Source of the DNA: SIG575 sp964474295
Lineage (GTDB): Bacteria; Bacillota; Clostridia; Oscillospirales; Acutalibacteraceae
Direction of reading: 5' to 3'
NCBI GenBank assembly: GCA_964474295.1
Contig: CAYYRN010000045.1
Coordinates: 1 to 13,153 of the forward strand
Length of the DNA stretch: 13,153 bases
Both the position numbers and the translations under genes were made by a program. The notes under the pieces are model-generated. The model saw only the letters and a program-made list of their open reading frames with translations. It made no database searches and had not been told where the DNA came from. Shown piece by piece: positions 1 to 6,900 of the stretch. The first letter of the stretch is position 1; each line of letters opens with the position of its first letter.

Positions 1-58
1 AAAAAAATAAAACCCTGTCTGTCATCCTTGAGTGAAACGAAGGATCTCGACAGGGTTT
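1..58 (-). terminator. Probable intrinsic terminator of cysK, with a repeat element in its loop
   Basis: A perfect 10-bp inverted repeat, AAACCCTGTC (10-19) with GACAGGGTTT (49-58), encloses a smaller hairpin, ATCCTT (24-29) with AAGGAT (40-45). On the minus strand the outer stem is followed by a T-rich tail (TTTTATTTTTTT, complement of 1-12), as in a rho-independent terminator. It lies about 160 bases past the cysK stop with no other gene between. On the plus strand the stem is also followed by T-rich sequence, so it may act both ways. The loop is the same repeat element seen elsewhere in the window. Terminator function is inferred from structure. Confidence 0.55.
10..58 (+). repeat. Hairpin repeat element, copy A (nested double stem)
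   Basis: The core runs GTC, ATCCT (24-28), GAGTGAAACGA, AGGAT (41-45), CTC. It matches the element in the 170-bp array (7000-7050, opposite orientation) almost base for base, including the outer arms: AAACCCTGTC here and AAACCCTTGCC there. The element is therefore about 50 bp, comprising an outer arm, a TGTC link, an inner hairpin, CTC and the complementary outer arm. Confidence 0.8.
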
Positions 59-91
59 GTGTTTTGTTTTGTCAGATTTTCTTTCCGTCAG

Positions 92-120
92 TAGATTCTT
101 CGCCAAAGGCTCAGAATGAC
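92..120 (-). repeat. Hairpin repeat element, copy B
   Basis: This is the same core in reverse orientation: AGATTCTTCG (93-102), a short loop, then CTCAGAATGAC (110-120). The stem is ATTCT (95-99) with AGAAT (113-117), a TC/GA version of the ATCCT/AGGAT stem of copy A. There is no convincing outer stem. It lies 97 bases past the cysK stop. Confidence 0.7.
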
Positions 121-130
121 GATGGTTTTC

Positions 131-195
131 GTCATCCTTATTTCATCCGTCATCCTGAACGCAGTGAAGGATCTCCTCACGGTCAAGAGAAATCG
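131..195 (+). repeat. Hairpin repeat element, copy C, with a partial copy just before it
   Basis: A full core starts at GTC (149-151), with stem ATCCT (152-156) and AGGAT (168-172) followed by CTCCTCACGGTCAAG. The same downstream flank occurs after the element at 7491-7535. A truncated start (GTCATCCTTATTTCATCC) sits at 131-148, so two insertions or a partial duplication are stacked here. The element ends about 20 bases before the cysK stop codon, at the edge of the gene. Confidence 0.65.
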
Positions 196-216
196 GCTGA
201 AAATCGCATTATTTCA

Positions 217-1143
217 TCATTCAAAAAGCGGAGTGGAGAAATACCTTTCCGCGGTGTCGGGCAGAACGGTAATTACTGTTTTGCCTTTGCCGAGCTTTTT
301 GGCGAGTTTGAGTGCTGCGGCAACATTTGTTCCGCTTGAAATTCCGCACATCAAACCCTCTTTGCTTGCCAAATCCTTTGCGGTTTGGATTGCTTCCTCA
401 TCGCTTACAATATAAATATCATCATAAATCTTTTGATTTAGATTGTCGGGAATAAGTCCGTCACCGATGCCCATTTGCAAATGTGTTCCGATATTGCCGC
501 CTGCGAGTATCGCCGCATTTTCCGGTTCAACCGCCCAAATTGTAATTTCGGGATAATTCGTTTTAAGAACCTCACCTATGCCGGAAATCGTGCCTCCCGT
601 GCCGACACCGGAGCAAAAGCCGTGTATGGGTTCGGCAACCTGCTCCATAATTTCAAGGGCGGTGTGGTATTTGTGAACGGCGGGATTTGCGGGGTTTGAA
701 AACTGCTGCGGAACAAAAACATTCGGGTTTTCTTCAGCCATTTTCATTGCGGTTTTAAGGCAGTTTTCAATACATTCTCCGATGTTTCCGTCGTCATGTA
801 TAAGCTTTACCTCGGCGCCGTAGTGTTCAACAAGCTTTCTTCTTTCGCAGCTTACACTGTCGGGCATAATTATTATCGTTTTGTATCCTTTCACGGCTCC
901 CACAAGTGCAAGACCTATTCCCTGATTTCCGCTTGTGGGTTCAACTATAATCGTGTCCTTTGTAATAAGTCCCTCTTTTTCGCCCTGCTTAATCATATTA
1001 TATGCGGTTCTTGTTTTTATCGAACCGCCGACATTCAAGCCCTCGTATTTAACAAGCACCTGTGCGCTGTTTTCGTCCGTCATATTGTTAAGCCTTATTA
1101 TGGGAGTTCTTCCCATAGCTTCAAGAACATTGTTGTAAATCAT
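217..1143 (-). CDS. cysK: Cysteine synthase (O-acetylserine sulfhydrylase family)
   Basis: This is a 308-residue fold-type II PLP enzyme, a normal length for CysK. By family it makes L-cysteine and acetate from O-acetylserine and sulfide in the cytoplasm. Visible motifs are the PLP lysine K43 in GGSIKTR (39-45), the substrate loop TSGNQGIG (70-77), the phosphate-binding loop GTGGT (181-185), EPENAAIL (206-213) and SSGT (269-272) near the PLP pyridine. Two positions differ from the usual forms: SIKTR instead of SVKDR/SVKCR, and Gln75 where nearly all relatives have Thr in TSGNT. A related beta-replacement activity therefore cannot be excluded. The start at 1143 is set by a Shine-Dalgarno AAGGGA (complement of 1152-1157) 8 bases upstream. 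The gene is monocistronic and divergent from rlmA. No T-box or other leader element is visible. Family is certain, exact substrate less so. Confidence 0.92.
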   Translation of the reverse strand: MIYNNVLEAMGRTPIIRLNNMTDENSAQVLVKYEGLNVGGSIKTRTAYNMIKQGEKEGLITKDTIIVEPTSGNQGIGLALVGAVKGYKTIIIMPDSVSCERRKLVEHYGAEVKLIHDDGNIGECIENCLKTAMKMAEENPNVFVPQQFSNPANPAVHKYHTALEIMEQVAEPIHGFCSGVGTGGTISGIGEVLKTNYPEITIWAVEPENAAILAGGNIGTHLQMGIGDGLIPDNLNQKIYDDIYIVSDEEAIQTAKDLASKEGLMCGISSGTNVAAALKLAKKLGKGKTVITVLPDTAERYFSTPLFE

Positions 1144-1173
1144 AAAATCATTCCCTTAAATCAGATACTTTTT

Positions 1174-1201
1174 ATTCTACTATTTCAGCAAAAAATGTCA
1201 A
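1174..1201 (-). promoter_or_regulatory. Promoter of cysK
   Basis: On the minus strand a consensus -35 TTGACA (complement of 1196-1201) is separated by 16 bases from a -10 TAGAAT (complement of 1174-1179). This places the transcript start about 25 bases before the cysK start codon, leaving room for the ribosome binding site but no riboswitch. Confidence 0.75.
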
Positions 1202-1208
1202 GAGTTTT

Positions 1209-1251
1209 TTGCTTTTATTAAAAACTTGTGATACTATATATATAATAGTAT
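1209..1251 (+). promoter_or_regulatory. Promoter of rlmA with an overlapping inverted repeat
   Basis: The best reading is -35 TTGCTT (1209-1214), a 17-base spacer and an extended -10, TG-A-TACTAT (1229-1237). An alternative -10 TATAAT lies at 1241-1246 but has no -35 at proper distance and would leave almost no leader. The -10 region is part of an inverted repeat, ATACTAT (1231-1237) with ATAGTAT (1245-1251), which could be an operator or simply AT-rich promoter sequence. Confidence 0.45.
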
Positions 1252-1267
1252 AACGGAGGTGCCTTTT

Positions 1268-2071
1268 ATGGCTTATTTTATTTGCCCCGTATGCGGCGAA
1301 GAACTGACCGAAACGAATAATAACGCTTTTTGTACAAATCACCATTCTTTCGATAAGGCGAAAAGCGGATATGTAAATCTCTTACCCAATAATTTGCCGT
1401 CGGGAAACCACGGCGACAACAAGCTGATGATATCCGCACGCCACAGCTTTCTCGAAAAAGGGTACTATTTACCTTTGAGGGATAAGCTTTGCGAAGCGTT
1501 GGGCGAAATCGCTTTTGCAAATTCGGTTATTCTCGATGCCGGCTGCGGCGAGGGCTGGTACACAAAGGGTATTTTTGATTTTTTAAAAAACGCCCGTGTT
1601 CTTGCCGTTGACATTTCAAAGGATGCCGTTAAATTTGCCGCAAAGAGGGATAAAAACATAAAATGCGCCGTGGCGAGCGTTTTTCATCTTCCCGTTGCGA
1701 AAGAAAGCGTTGACGTTTGCGTTTCTGTTTTTTCGCCGCTTTGCGAAAGCGAGTTTGAACGGGTAATTAAAAAAGGCGGATACTTTGTTTACGTCATACC
1801 GTCTGAAAACCACCTTTGGAGCTTGAAAAAAGCGTTGTATGATGAGCCTTACAAAAATTCCGTTAAACCGTATGAAATGGAAAATTTCAGCTTTGTTAAA
1901 AAAATCAGCGTTGACGGGATTTTGAAGATGAGTTCAAAAGAAGATATCGAGAACCTTTTTAAAATGACGCCTTATTACTACAAAACCTCACAAAAGGATG
2001 CCCAAAAGCTGTATGACAGCAACATTAAGAAAATCGAATACTCATTTGAAATTCTAATATTCCGAAAATGA
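1268..2071 (+). CDS. rlmA: 23S rRNA (guanine-N1)-methyltransferase, RlmA family
   Basis: This is a 267-residue SAM-dependent enzyme that, by family, methylates N1 of a guanine in helix 35 of 23S rRNA (G745 in RlmA-I, G748 in RlmA-II/TlrB; the latter affects tylosin-type macrolide binding). The N-terminus holds the RlmA zinc site: C6-x2-C9 and C22-x3-H26, followed by the family signature SFDKAKSGYVNLL (27-39). The SAM site is ILDAGCGEG (88-96), with acidic D115 in VLAVDIS. An FSPL motif (155-158) is the likely catalytic-face loop. Translation is assigned to ATG 1268 because GGAGG (1255-1259) lies 8 bases before it; the in-frame GTG at 1259 overlaps that site. It stands alone, divergent from cysK. 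I see no convincing terminator between it and the next promoter. G745 versus G748 cannot be decided here. Confidence 0.9.
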   Translation: MAYFICPVCGEELTETNNNAFCTNHHSFDKAKSGYVNLLPNNLPSGNHGDNKLMISARHSFLEKGYYLPLRDKLCEALGEIAFANSVILDAGCGEGWYTKGIFDFLKNARVLAVDISKDAVKFAAKRDKNIKCAVASVFHLPVAKESVDVCVSVFSPLCESEFERVIKKGGYFVYVIPSENHLWSLKKALYDEPYKNSVKPYEMENFSFVKKISVDGILKMSSKEDIENLFKMTPYYYKTSQKDAQKLYDSNIKKIEYSFEILIFRK

Positions 2072-2153
2072 AAAAAGTTTAACTCAAATGATAAATAATC
2101 AAGCCGCCGTTTATTAATATTATACAAAAATTTAATAAAATTTGTGAAACTAC

Positions 2154-2182
2154 TTGATTATGAAGTCGCTTTGCTATATAAT
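2154..2182 (+). promoter_or_regulatory. Promoter of the FIVAR/dockerin gene
   Basis: A -35 TTGATT (2154-2159), a 17-base spacer and a perfect -10 TATAAT (2177-2182) predict a transcript start near 2189. The resulting leader is about 128 bases, much longer than those of the other genes here, and contains the stem described next. Confidence 0.75.
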
Positions 2183-2207
2183 TAACATTGAGATTATGTC
2201 TGTAAGT

Positions 2208-2245
2208 GGATAAGTTTCTCTGCTTTTCGGCAGGCAAATTTGTCC
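2208..2245 (+). promoter_or_regulatory. Structured 5' leader (long stem-loop) of the dockerin gene
   Basis: Positions 2208-2223 pair with 2230-2245 around a 6-base loop (TTTTCG). Fifteen of 16 positions pair, with one C-C mismatch at 2218/2235. The three wobbles (2211/2242, 2214/2239, 2219/2234) are G-U only in the plus-strand transcript; on the other strand they would be A-C mismatches, which argues for a structure acting in the mRNA. A further helix, GTCTG (2198-2202) with CAGAC (2284-2288), could close around it. I do not recognise a known riboswitch class. It has no T-tract directly after it, so it is not a simple terminator. Confidence 0.5.
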
Positions 2246-2316
2246 CGTGACTGTAATTCTTTAGGTATTGTAAATTTATTTTTCAGACTAAAACCATTTG
2301 AAAGGCGGAGTATGTT

Positions 2317-5300
2317 ATGAAAAAGAAATTCTTATCTCTTTTGCTTGCGGCTGTCATTCTTATGACTTCCGTTTCCGTAGGATTCGGATCTTTGACGGCT
2401 TATGCGGGCGCAGTGGGAGAAAGTGCGGAAGCTTTAAAGGCTTTCAGCCTTGTTGACAGCAACGAAGCTGTTACAGGCACCTCGTTCGGTACAAAAATTA
2501 CCGTAAAAAGTAATTTGTCCGGTTATCAAATTAAAGTCAATTCAATTACCGCGAAAATCGTGTATTATAAGGACGATACGTCCGCACTCGATTCCGTCAG
2601 CGTAAGCTACACTGCGGGAACGGTTTGCGGCACTGCGGGTCAGACCTTTGACGTTACCGGCACAATCGATGCCGCACAGTCCGGTCTTATCCGTTATGAA
2701 TGTTCTTATGATTTGCTTGATTCAAACGGTGCTGTGGTTTATGCCGGTTTAACGGGCTACGGCTACGGCTACGTTTCGGGTTCGGGCGCTGAGACGGGTG
2801 CTTTGGGAACGGAAACCACACCCACAACTGTCGATGATGACTGGAAAATCAACAGTTTCGGTAACCTTAACACGGTTTATGTTCAAACACCCAACCTTTC
2901 TTTAAGCTATAAGATTACAACCGACAAGATTTGGATGAACGGTGTCAGCAGTAAAACATACACACCTACCGTAAAATCCGGTATCGCACCTCCGACCATG
3001 GCGTTGAGCAATGTTACTTTCCCCTACAAAAACAGCTTCGGAAGTGACAGAACGCAGGAAGGCACATGGCTTACCATGAGCGAAACCACATCGGGTTATT
3101 ACAACTTCACCGTATACCTCGGCTGGGATAAGAACGGCACTACCACAACGGTTGACTATTATTACCGTGCCGACAACGAAAAAGCCGCTGCCCTTTCCGC
3201 AGCAAATACATACCTCGCAAAAAATCTTGAAAAGAGTTACTATACGGAAGCCTCTTGGAACAACTATTTGAAGGCTCTCGAATCGGCTCAGCTTGCCGGA
3301 CGTGCATATGCACAGCCCAACTATTCCTTCAAGCTTGCCTGTCAAATGGCGGCTTCGGCTGCTTCAAAGCTTGCCGAGGCGGAGAACGCTCTTGTGTGGC
3401 AGCCTGCCGATTACACCGCTCTTGATAACGCATACGCCGCTTACAATAAAATTAAAGATGACACTGTCAGAGTAAGAACATATGACGGCACAGAACAATT
3501 CTCTTGGGAATATTTGCCTTTGTATGACAGCACGGCAAAAGCAGAACTTGAAAGCTATTATGCCGCCTGTGACAGAAACCTTTACAAGCATCAGCAAAAT
3601 ACGGTTGACAAATACACATCAACCGTAACGAGCATGACAGAAAATCTTGCTTGTGCAGATGCACAGTATCGTTACCTCAATGTTGCAATTGAAGAGTTCT
3701 ACAATCTTAAAGAATCCAATTACTCCGAAGATTCTTGGAGAAGCTACAAAAATATCATTAACGAAGCGGAAGCTCTCCCGCAAGATTTAAAAATGGATTC
3801 GCAAGACACAATTAACAGCAAACTTATGAATATTATTTCGATAAAGAACAATTTGACGCCTGTTCCTGCCGACATATCGAAAATTACGGAGCTGCTTGCG
3901 GAAGCCGACAAAATCAGAGAAGAAAATGAAAACGGCAATCTCCTCGGTGCGGCACAGGGCTTCGCAGAATGTTGGGAAGCATTTGAGACAGCTTGCGAAA
4001 ACGCAGAAGCCGTAAAAAGCTATACAGCCGACAAACAGGATGAGGTTGATGCTGCGGCTTCCGAACTTGCCTCCGCAATAACCGTACTTTACGGTTACAG
4101 ATTGCTTGACACAACAGAGCTTGATGCGGCAATTTCCACAGAACCGAAATACGATAAATCAAAGTATGTTGAAAGTTCTTACAACACTTGGAAGCTTCTT
4201 TGTGAGGAGGGTGTTGTTTTCAGCGGCCAAGCTTCACCCGAATATACGGGCGATGACAGAAAAACTTACAATGACTATGACGAAATGGTTCGTCTTACAA
4301 CTCTTATCAACAGTGCTTACAATAACCTCGAAAAAATTAAAGCCGATTTCACCGAAATAAACGAAATTGTCGCTTCTATCCCCTCTGATGATGTGCTTGC
4401 ACTTTACGAGGAAAGCTATGTTTCGGCAATCAAAAACATTGTTGCGAACATCGATTACGGTGCAACGTTCGATGAGCAGGATGAAGTTGACGCATTTGCA
4501 AACGACCTTAAATTGGCTGTTCAGGAATTGACACCCGCACATTACAGATCGGCTGATTACAGCGGTGTTGACAGTGCAATTGTGGAAGCATATGAGCTTA
4601 ACAGATCAATTTACACCAACTTTGAAATTGTCGATAACGCAATCAATGCCGTTGACAGAACAAAGAACATCACAGAGCAGTCTGAAGTTGACAAAATGGA
4701 AGCAGCTATCAGAGATGCGATTGCAAAGCTTGAATTTATCCTTGCCGATTACTCGGATGTCGATGCAGCAATAAAAGAAGCCGAAGAAGTTGCGCATCCC
4801 GAATGGTACGCAAACTATTACAGAATTACGAAAATTATCGATTCAATCGACCGCAATTTGACACTTGAACAGCAATCCGATGTTGACGCTTATGCCACTG
4901 CGATTCGTGAAGCTATTGCAGCCCTCACTCTTGCAGAAGCGGATTATTCCGGCATTAAAGCGGCTCAAAATGATGCAAAAGCACTTGAACCTCTTAAAGA
5001 TTTTACGGACGAATCGGTAGAAAGACTTGACCTTGCAATATCCAAGGTTGTTGCAGGCTACACCAAGGACAGACAATCCGAGGTTGACGCTATGGAAGCC
5101 GAAATCCGTGATGCAATCGCAAAAATGGAGCTTCTTCCCGCAGATTATACAAAAGCAAACGTGGCAAAGGAATATGCCGCAACTTTCAACCGTGAAGAAT
5201 ACCGTGATTTTTCCGCTGTTGATACGGCTCTCGAAAACATAAACGAAAATCTCAACTGCCGCCAGCAGGATATTCTCGACCAGCAGGTTGCAAACCTTTA

Positions 5301-6591
5301 TACGGCATTAATCGGTTTGAAGCTCAAGCTTGCCGATTACACAAAGCTTGACGAAGTAATCGAAGCTGCAAATAACGCTTGTGTCAGCGGTGCTTACCCC
5401 TACACAGATGAATCAATTCAGGCTGTAAAAGATGAAATCGCAAAAGTTAATCACGAACTTGATATTCAGCACCAGAGCGAAGTTGACGCTTACATTCCTC
5501 TCATTGAAGGTGCCGTTGCAAAACTCAAGTATGTAGTTGCCGATTATTCGGGACTTGAAGAAGTGCTTGCGTTCTACGCAACTGTTGACAGATCTCTTTA
5601 CACAGGACTTAGTGAAATCGATTCATATATCGAAGGAATCGACAGAACTATCACAATCGACAGACAATCCGAGGTTGACGAAATCGTTTCGTACCTTAAC
5701 AACCGTGTTCACAACCTTGAATATGCCGATGCCGACTATGACGAGGTTGATTCGGCAATCGGTGTTTACGATAACCTTGAAAGAAGTTATTATGACGAAG
5801 CTGACCTTGCCGCTGTCGACGAAGCAATCGCAGCTGTTGTAAGAGGTTACAAAAAAGACAAACAGTCTGACGTTGACGAAATGGCAAACAACATCAACAA
5901 GGCTATCGACGCTCTTAAAACAAAGATTAAATCGGCTGACCTCACAGGTCTTAACAATGCGGTAAGTGCCGCAAGAGCAAAAGCTCTTGAAATGCAGGCA
6001 ACAGGCTACAGAATCGATTCTTCAACAGCCGATACACTCGATGTTCTGCTTGATTACGCAGGTAAATACGAGGGCAGTTCAATCGACAAGCAGGCTGAAA
6101 TCGATGACCTCACAAACAGAATTATCGAAGCCACCGAAAACCTTCAGTTTGTATTCACGGTTGACATTTCGGGTACAGACCTTGTAATTGACGGCAACCT
6201 TATTTACGGCTTTGAAGAAGGCACAATGTCAGCAGATGCCGAAAAACTTATTAAGTATGTCGGCCCCGCAAAGATGGTAATTACGGAAACCAGAAACGGC
6301 TTCGGTACAGGTACTGTAATTCAGTTCATAAGCACTAAGGATGATTCGGTGCTTTGCTCTTATATCGTTGTTGTTTTCGGTGACGCAAACGGTGACGCTG
6401 TTATTGATATGTTTGACGTTTCTTACATAAGCGAAATTTCAAACACAGGTGCAGAGCCGAGCAGTGCGCTCCTCAAGGCAATCGACCTTGACGGTGACGG
6501 ATACATCAGCGGTTTGGATGTTACCATAATGATAGGTCTTGCAAATATGGATGCAACAATTAAGCAGGACGGTTCTTTGGAAAGATACTAA
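2317..6591 (+). CDS. Secreted giant FIVAR-repeat protein with C-terminal type I dockerin
   Basis: This is a 1424-residue exported protein. A signal peptide (KKK, then a hydrophobic stretch, likely cleaved after A30 in AYA) is followed by a beta-rich N-terminal region of unknown function (about 35-290). From about 290 to 1270 there is a long helical stalk of FIVAR-like units. The best start with ADY at about 746, 810, 875, 942, 1006, 1075 and 1139, spaced 64-69 residues, each with a Q-(S/D)-EVD motif in mid-unit; more diverged units start near 364, 518, 596, 676 and 1207. A small beta domain (about 1285-1350) precedes a type I dockerin with two calcium loops, DANGDAVIDMFD (1356-1367) and DLDGDGYISGLD (1390-1401). 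No catalytic domain, sortase motif or transmembrane anchor is seen. The dockerin implies docking to a cohesin-bearing partner; binding or scaffolding roles are inference. The start follows AGGCGGAG (2303-2310). Confidence 0.88.
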   Translation: MKKKFLSLLLAAVILMTSVSVGFGSLTAYAGAVGESAEALKAFSLVDSNEAVTGTSFGTKITVKSNLSGYQIKVNSITAKIVYYKDDTSALDSVSVSYTAGTVCGTAGQTFDVTGTIDAAQSGLIRYECSYDLLDSNGAVVYAGLTGYGYGYVSGSGAETGALGTETTPTTVDDDWKINSFGNLNTVYVQTPNLSLSYKITTDKIWMNGVSSKTYTPTVKSGIAPPTMALSNVTFPYKNSFGSDRTQEGTWLTMSETTSGYYNFTVYLGWDKNGTTTTVDYYYRADNEKAAALSAANTYLAKNLEKSYYTEASWNNYLKALESAQLAGRAYAQPNYSFKLACQMAASAASKLAEAENALVWQPADYTALDNAYAAYNKIKDDTVRVRTYDGTEQFSWEYLPLYDSTAKAELESYYAACDRNLYKHQQNTVDKYTSTVTSMTENLACADAQYRYLNVAIEEFYNLKESNYSEDSWRSYKNIINEAEALPQDLKMDSQDTINSKLMNIISIKNNLTPVPADISKITELLAEADKIREENENGNLLGAAQGFAECWEAFETACENAEAVKSYTADKQDEVDAAASELASAITVLYGYRLLDTTELDAAISTEPKYDKSKYVESSYNTWKLLCEEGVVFSGQASPEYTGDDRKTYNDYDEMVRLTTLINSAYNNLEKIKADFTEINEIVASIPSDDVLALYEESYVSAIKNIVANIDYGATFDEQDEVDAFANDLKLAVQELTPAHYRSADYSGVDSAIVEAYELNRSIYTNFEIVDNAINAVDRTKNITEQSEVDKMEAAIRDAIAKLEFILADYSDVDAAIKEAEEVAHPEWYANYYRITKIIDSIDRNLTLEQQSDVDAYATAIREAIAALTLAEADYSGIKAAQNDAKALEPLKDFTDESVERLDLAISKVVAGYTKDRQSEVDAMEAEIRDAIAKMELLPADYTKANVAKEYAATFNREEYRDFSAVDTALENINENLNCRQQDILDQQVANLYTALIGLKLKLADYTKLDEVIEAANNACVSGAYPYTDESIQAVKDEIAKVNHELDIQHQSEVDAYIPLIEGAVAKLKYVVADYSGLEEVLAFYATVDRSLYTGLSEIDSYIEGIDRTITIDRQSEVDEIVSYLNNRVHNLEYADADYDEVDSAIGVYDNLERSYYDEADLAAVDEAIAAVVRGYKKDKQSDVDEMANNINKAIDALKTKIKSADLTGLNNAVSAARAKALEMQATGYRIDSSTADTLDVLLDYAGKYEGSSIDKQAEIDDLTNRIIEATENLQFVFTVDISGTDLVIDGNLIYGFEEGTMSADAEKLIKYVGPAKMVITETRNGFGTGTVIQFISTKDDSVLCSYIVVVFGDANGDAVIDMFDVSYISEISNTGAEPSSALLKAIDLDGDGYISGLDVTIMIGLANMDATIKQDGSLERY

Positions 6592-6645
6592 TTTAAAAGC
6601 TTTGTAGGTGTTGACAATATTAACCCTATATAACAAAAGCAAGAT

Positions 6646-6686
6646 GGATTCCTTTGGTTTTAATAAGCCAAAGGAATCCTTTTTTT
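6646..6686 (+). terminator. Intrinsic terminator of the FIVAR/dockerin gene
   Basis: GGATTCCTTTGGTTTT (6646-6661) pairs with AAGCCAAAGGAATCC (6665-6679), followed immediately by seven T (6680-6686). It lies 54 bases after the stop codon. The arm core TTCCTTTGG...CCAAAGGAA is shared with the terminator after trkH. Confidence 0.92.
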
Positions 6687-6756
6687 CGGCGGCTAAAAAT
6701 CAATAAAGCACACAGTCTCCCCTGCCGTGTCATATTCTCGCTTTTTCCCTCATTCT

Positions 6757-6808
6757 GAACGTCCGCCGTGTCATCTTCGAGCGTAGCGAAAGATCTCGGC
6801 GGACGTTC
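6757..6808 (+). repeat. Hairpin repeat element, copy D (nested double stem)
   Basis: A perfect 11-bp outer stem, GAACGTCCGCC (6757-6767) with GGCGGACGTTC (6798-6808), encloses the family core with stem ATCTT (6773-6777) and AAGAT (6790-6794). The outer arms differ completely from those of copy A yet remain fully complementary. A decayed partial copy (CCGTGTCATATTCTCG) precedes it at 6725-6740. Confidence 0.75.
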
Positions 6809-6827
6809 CCACGCACCTTTGTTTTTT

Positions 6828-6865
6828 CTGTCAGATTCTTCGTATCACTTAATGATGACGGACAG
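6828..6865 (-). repeat. Decayed hairpin repeat element, copy E
   Basis: CTGTC (6828-6832) and GACAG (6861-6865) form a residual outer stem around AGATTCTTCG and GATGAC, recognisable in the minus orientation. The inner right arm is mutated (TTAATGATGAC instead of CGAAGAATGAC), so the central stem is largely lost. Confidence 0.45.
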
Positions 6866-6900
6866 TGTGAAAAATCTGCTGAAGTATTTATCTTACCTCA

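Noticed and set aside
28..415. Small plus-strand open frames in the repeat region and over the end of cysK
   Set aside because: Their peptides (for example RHPERSEGS) are translations of the hairpin repeats, they lack ribosome sites, and they run antisense into a clear cysK gene.
2072..2153. Terminator after rlmA
   Set aside because: Only an imperfect AT-rich pairing around CAAAAATTT and AAATTTG is seen, with no GC-containing stem or T-tract.
2189..2316. Known riboswitch (c-di-GMP, cobalamin, THF, purine and others) in the dockerin leader
   Set aside because: None of the conserved sequence blocks of these classes that I know is present. The stem is reported as an unclassified structure instead.
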